NCBI GenBank assembly: GCA_018384055.1
Contig: JAHAZL010000064.1
Coordinates: 1-6,952, forward strand
Direction: 5' to 3'
Length of the DNA stretch: 6,952 bases
Source: Treponema sp.
GTDB lineage: Bacteria > Spirochaetota > Spirochaetia > Treponematales > Treponemataceae
This document shows, piece after piece, positions 6,901 through 6,952 of the stretch. The translations under genes and the position numbers were made by a program. The notes beneath the pieces are model-generated. The model worked only from the letters and a program-made list of their open reading frames with translations. It did no database searches and was not told where the DNA came from. Within the stretch, counting starts at the first letter, position 1. Every line of letters starts with the position of its first letter.

Positions 6901-6952
6901 ATATCATCAAATACGTCTGGTGACGGTGCTGGTATATATCTGTACAATGACG
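3943..6952 (+). CDS. Large right-handed beta-helix surface lipoprotein (3' end missing)
   Basis: The frame is open from ATG 3943 to the window end (1003 whole codons, no stop). Residues 10-36 (RKKVRR, a hydrophobic stretch, then I-F-S-C) form a lipoprotein signal with Cys36 as the likely lipidated residue; the lipobox is loose, as is usual in spirochaetes. Residues about 37-426 are beta-rich and Ig-like in places (for example RFTFSIVDDSGLSS, SYYSFKITH-type strands near 343) without a family I can name. Residues 432-455 carry the common entry signature of right-handed beta-helix proteins (YYVRANGND ... PFATIQKAI). Rungs with N-N/N-C ladder positions follow (541, 571, 596-597, 618-619), then a non-helical unit (667-762), then a second helix block (893, 930, 985 ladder Cys) with Gly-rich GGAVCIQEGG and DGAGIYLYND motifs like those of polymorphic surface proteins. 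Expected location is the outer-membrane surface or periplasmic face; a role in adhesion or polysaccharide binding is inference. No catalytic residues were identified. The start could instead be GTG 3979. Confidence 0.85.
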   Translation, partial: MGSDIKNSERKKVRRTISKGIFLSFLYAASFSIFSCANFNTPVKEFFERYTDTAAIEIKQMNDPYEIDASGMMCYGSDSDKSIDLYLRNPQMYDISFGYSYDLKGLSSVLPASSVPFTIVQNPRDKARATLTFKKDFLEAVDIGSFTVDSIIKKNISGNITLVEKETRRPFDSFHIELRADSVPPSIERATFQMDKDPSDPDSQYVVCFFMPCFENGSVHNKDTKTIFVNGRPFYFDPATAEALYRDSSLSEKEVSFDKTKPSLVPIVQAGFKISFDETIIPVELSGVKYKPLYYKTGIRPSNQEVRFTFSIVDDSGLSSSTIISNKAKELSPPVLENGTVFTAEEDSGYYSFKITHNGQTTDDSSAGFVYINSVVENASDSLDITKDSQYGTSVLKLKPGNYNIEAYASKNNFVSSDPASVSGIRVRRPAIYYVRANGNDTEGLGSKQKPFATIQKAIREINNNEDIDVNTQVYIRLMSNIQVSDTIEFSDKTLSSVNVKNITVEPYGIGNAKISLGGVADKILIDAQLKAAGAKLTLNNITLENGCTETAPSTSSLIYSDADNSLIMNNVTIQNSAVQSSACIVGNSGPAEMNNCTVKKCYGENNLIYGSSLTIKNCSITGNKAKCIVYNNGNMKLIDSAVSDNTIINGDSDIGAILTMAQKTTTLGGKVIIKNNKTSDGVQRNFTYNDDSNSKTIQIDSPLTGSDIHISYVGTTPPGYGKSLTFTSGYSTNLKANPETIFTSDDGFVIGWNDIKTEAALYSSAVRPGIQMVGDIKSLKEQLEKHINDSKYTMYSSTFEASSSNISDKTLFNIKSLNVSIDGGDKDRRGKIDLKSVQGRAFTISGDSDVKISNIDFTSDHDGSDYKPAYYGKYHGTGILVKSGAVVTIENCTFEKLSVDINRWEDSPNTGFAGIIEVEDGGKVIIKNCFIKNSRLLSNGSWGGAVCIQEGGKAEISYTTIEEIRGGHAGGALMVLGECKMQNCIISSNTSGDGAGIYLYND
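3966..3981 (+). promoter_or_regulatory. Alternative start site (GTG 3979) of the lipoprotein gene
   Basis: The in-frame GTG at 3979-3981 is preceded by a purine-rich AGAGAGA at 3966-3972, about 6 nt upstream, whereas ATG 3943 has no recognisable ribosome site. Starting here would give a compact 23-residue lipoprotein signal (VRRTISKG..., Cys at 24), more typical than the 35-residue version. AGAGAG is only a weak Shine-Dalgarno match, so the choice is unresolved; ATG 3943 is kept as the annotated start. An A7 run (3972-3978) lies between the two starts. Confidence 0.35.
5521..5937 (+). repeat. First beta-helix rung block
   Basis: Residues about 527-665 of the lipoprotein show short irregular rungs of 22-30 residues, each with a stacked Asn-Asn or Asn-Cys: LTLNNITLENG, LIMNNVTIQN, EMNNCTVKKC, LTIKNCSITGN. 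This periodicity is typical of right-handed parallel beta-helices, where Asn and Cys stack as internal ladders at the turns. Repeats are evident in the protein and only weakly in DNA. Confidence 0.65.
5941..6228 (+). other. Intervening unit between beta-helix blocks
   Basis: Residues about 667-762 start LGGKVIIKNNKTSDGVQRN, pass through IQIDSPLTGSDIHISYVG and LTFTSGYSTN, and end IGWNDIKTEAAL. From memory, similar segments recur in large treponemal and some Gram-positive surface repeat proteins that carry beta-helix rungs; this recollection was not checked. The unit lacks the N-C ladder and likely forms a separate beta module or side extension of the helix. Confidence 0.5.
6361..6952 (+). repeat. 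Second beta-helix block, AT-richer (runs off window)
   Basis: From residue about 807 a second helix entry segment (SDKTL ... KIDL ... VKISNIDF) parallels the first block's SDKTL ... KISL ... LTLNNITL, followed by rungs VTIENCTFEKL, VIIKNCFIKNS, AEISYTTIEEI and CKMQNCIISSN. The in-frame DNA word AAAATTGT, encoding the ladder Asn-Cys, recurs at 6614, 6725 and 6890 and once in the first block at 5792. Hand-counted G+C is about 31% over 6301-6780, lower than the gene's 5' part. Confidence 0.6.

Overview
The window looks like a piece of a low-to-moderate G+C spirochaete chromosome, most likely a Treponema of gut, rumen or oral type. This rests on recognising protein architecture: a FecR-type domain joined to an array of Fn3-like '..YYWR..' repeats, a small outer-membrane barrel protein ending in Phe, and a large lipoprotein with a loose lipobox (I-F-S-C) leading into a Cys/Asn-ladder right-handed beta-helix. 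Hand-counted G+C is roughly 30-45% depending on the segment. No rRNA, tRNA, mobile element, CRISPR array or metabolic gene was seen, and all supported genes are on the + strand.

Region 1 (2-2545) is the 3' part of a large gene that is open from the first bases of the window. It encodes the end of a FecR-like domain and about seven Fn3-like beta-sandwich repeats. Region 2 (2535-3812) overlaps it by 11 bp and encodes a secreted protein: a signal peptide, one more Fn3-like domain, an IPT/Ig-like domain and a C-terminal segment resembling a small outer-membrane beta-barrel. The two genes are almost certainly co-transcribed and may be translationally coupled.

Region 3 (3813-3942) is the only real gap. 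It holds a good -10 box with a weak -35, a possible 17-codon leader ORF with its own Shine-Dalgarno-like GGGGAG, and no convincing terminator. If the promoter is real, the GGGGAG lies at or upstream of the predicted transcription start, so the promoter and the leader ORF's ribosome site cannot both serve the same transcript.

Region 4 (3943 to the end) is the 5' 3 kb of a very large lipoprotein gene that runs off the window. It has a lipoprotein signal, about 390 residues of Ig-like/unknown sequence, a classic beta-helix entry motif (YYVRANGND...PFATIQKAI), a first beta-helix block, an intervening non-helical unit, and a second, AT-richer beta-helix block whose entry segment resembles the first.

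Together the window encodes cell-envelope proteins only: a probable periplasmic or surface repeat protein, a partner with an outer-membrane anchor, and a surface-type lipoprotein. That they act together is inference from adjacency and shared domain type. No enzymatic or defence system was identified.
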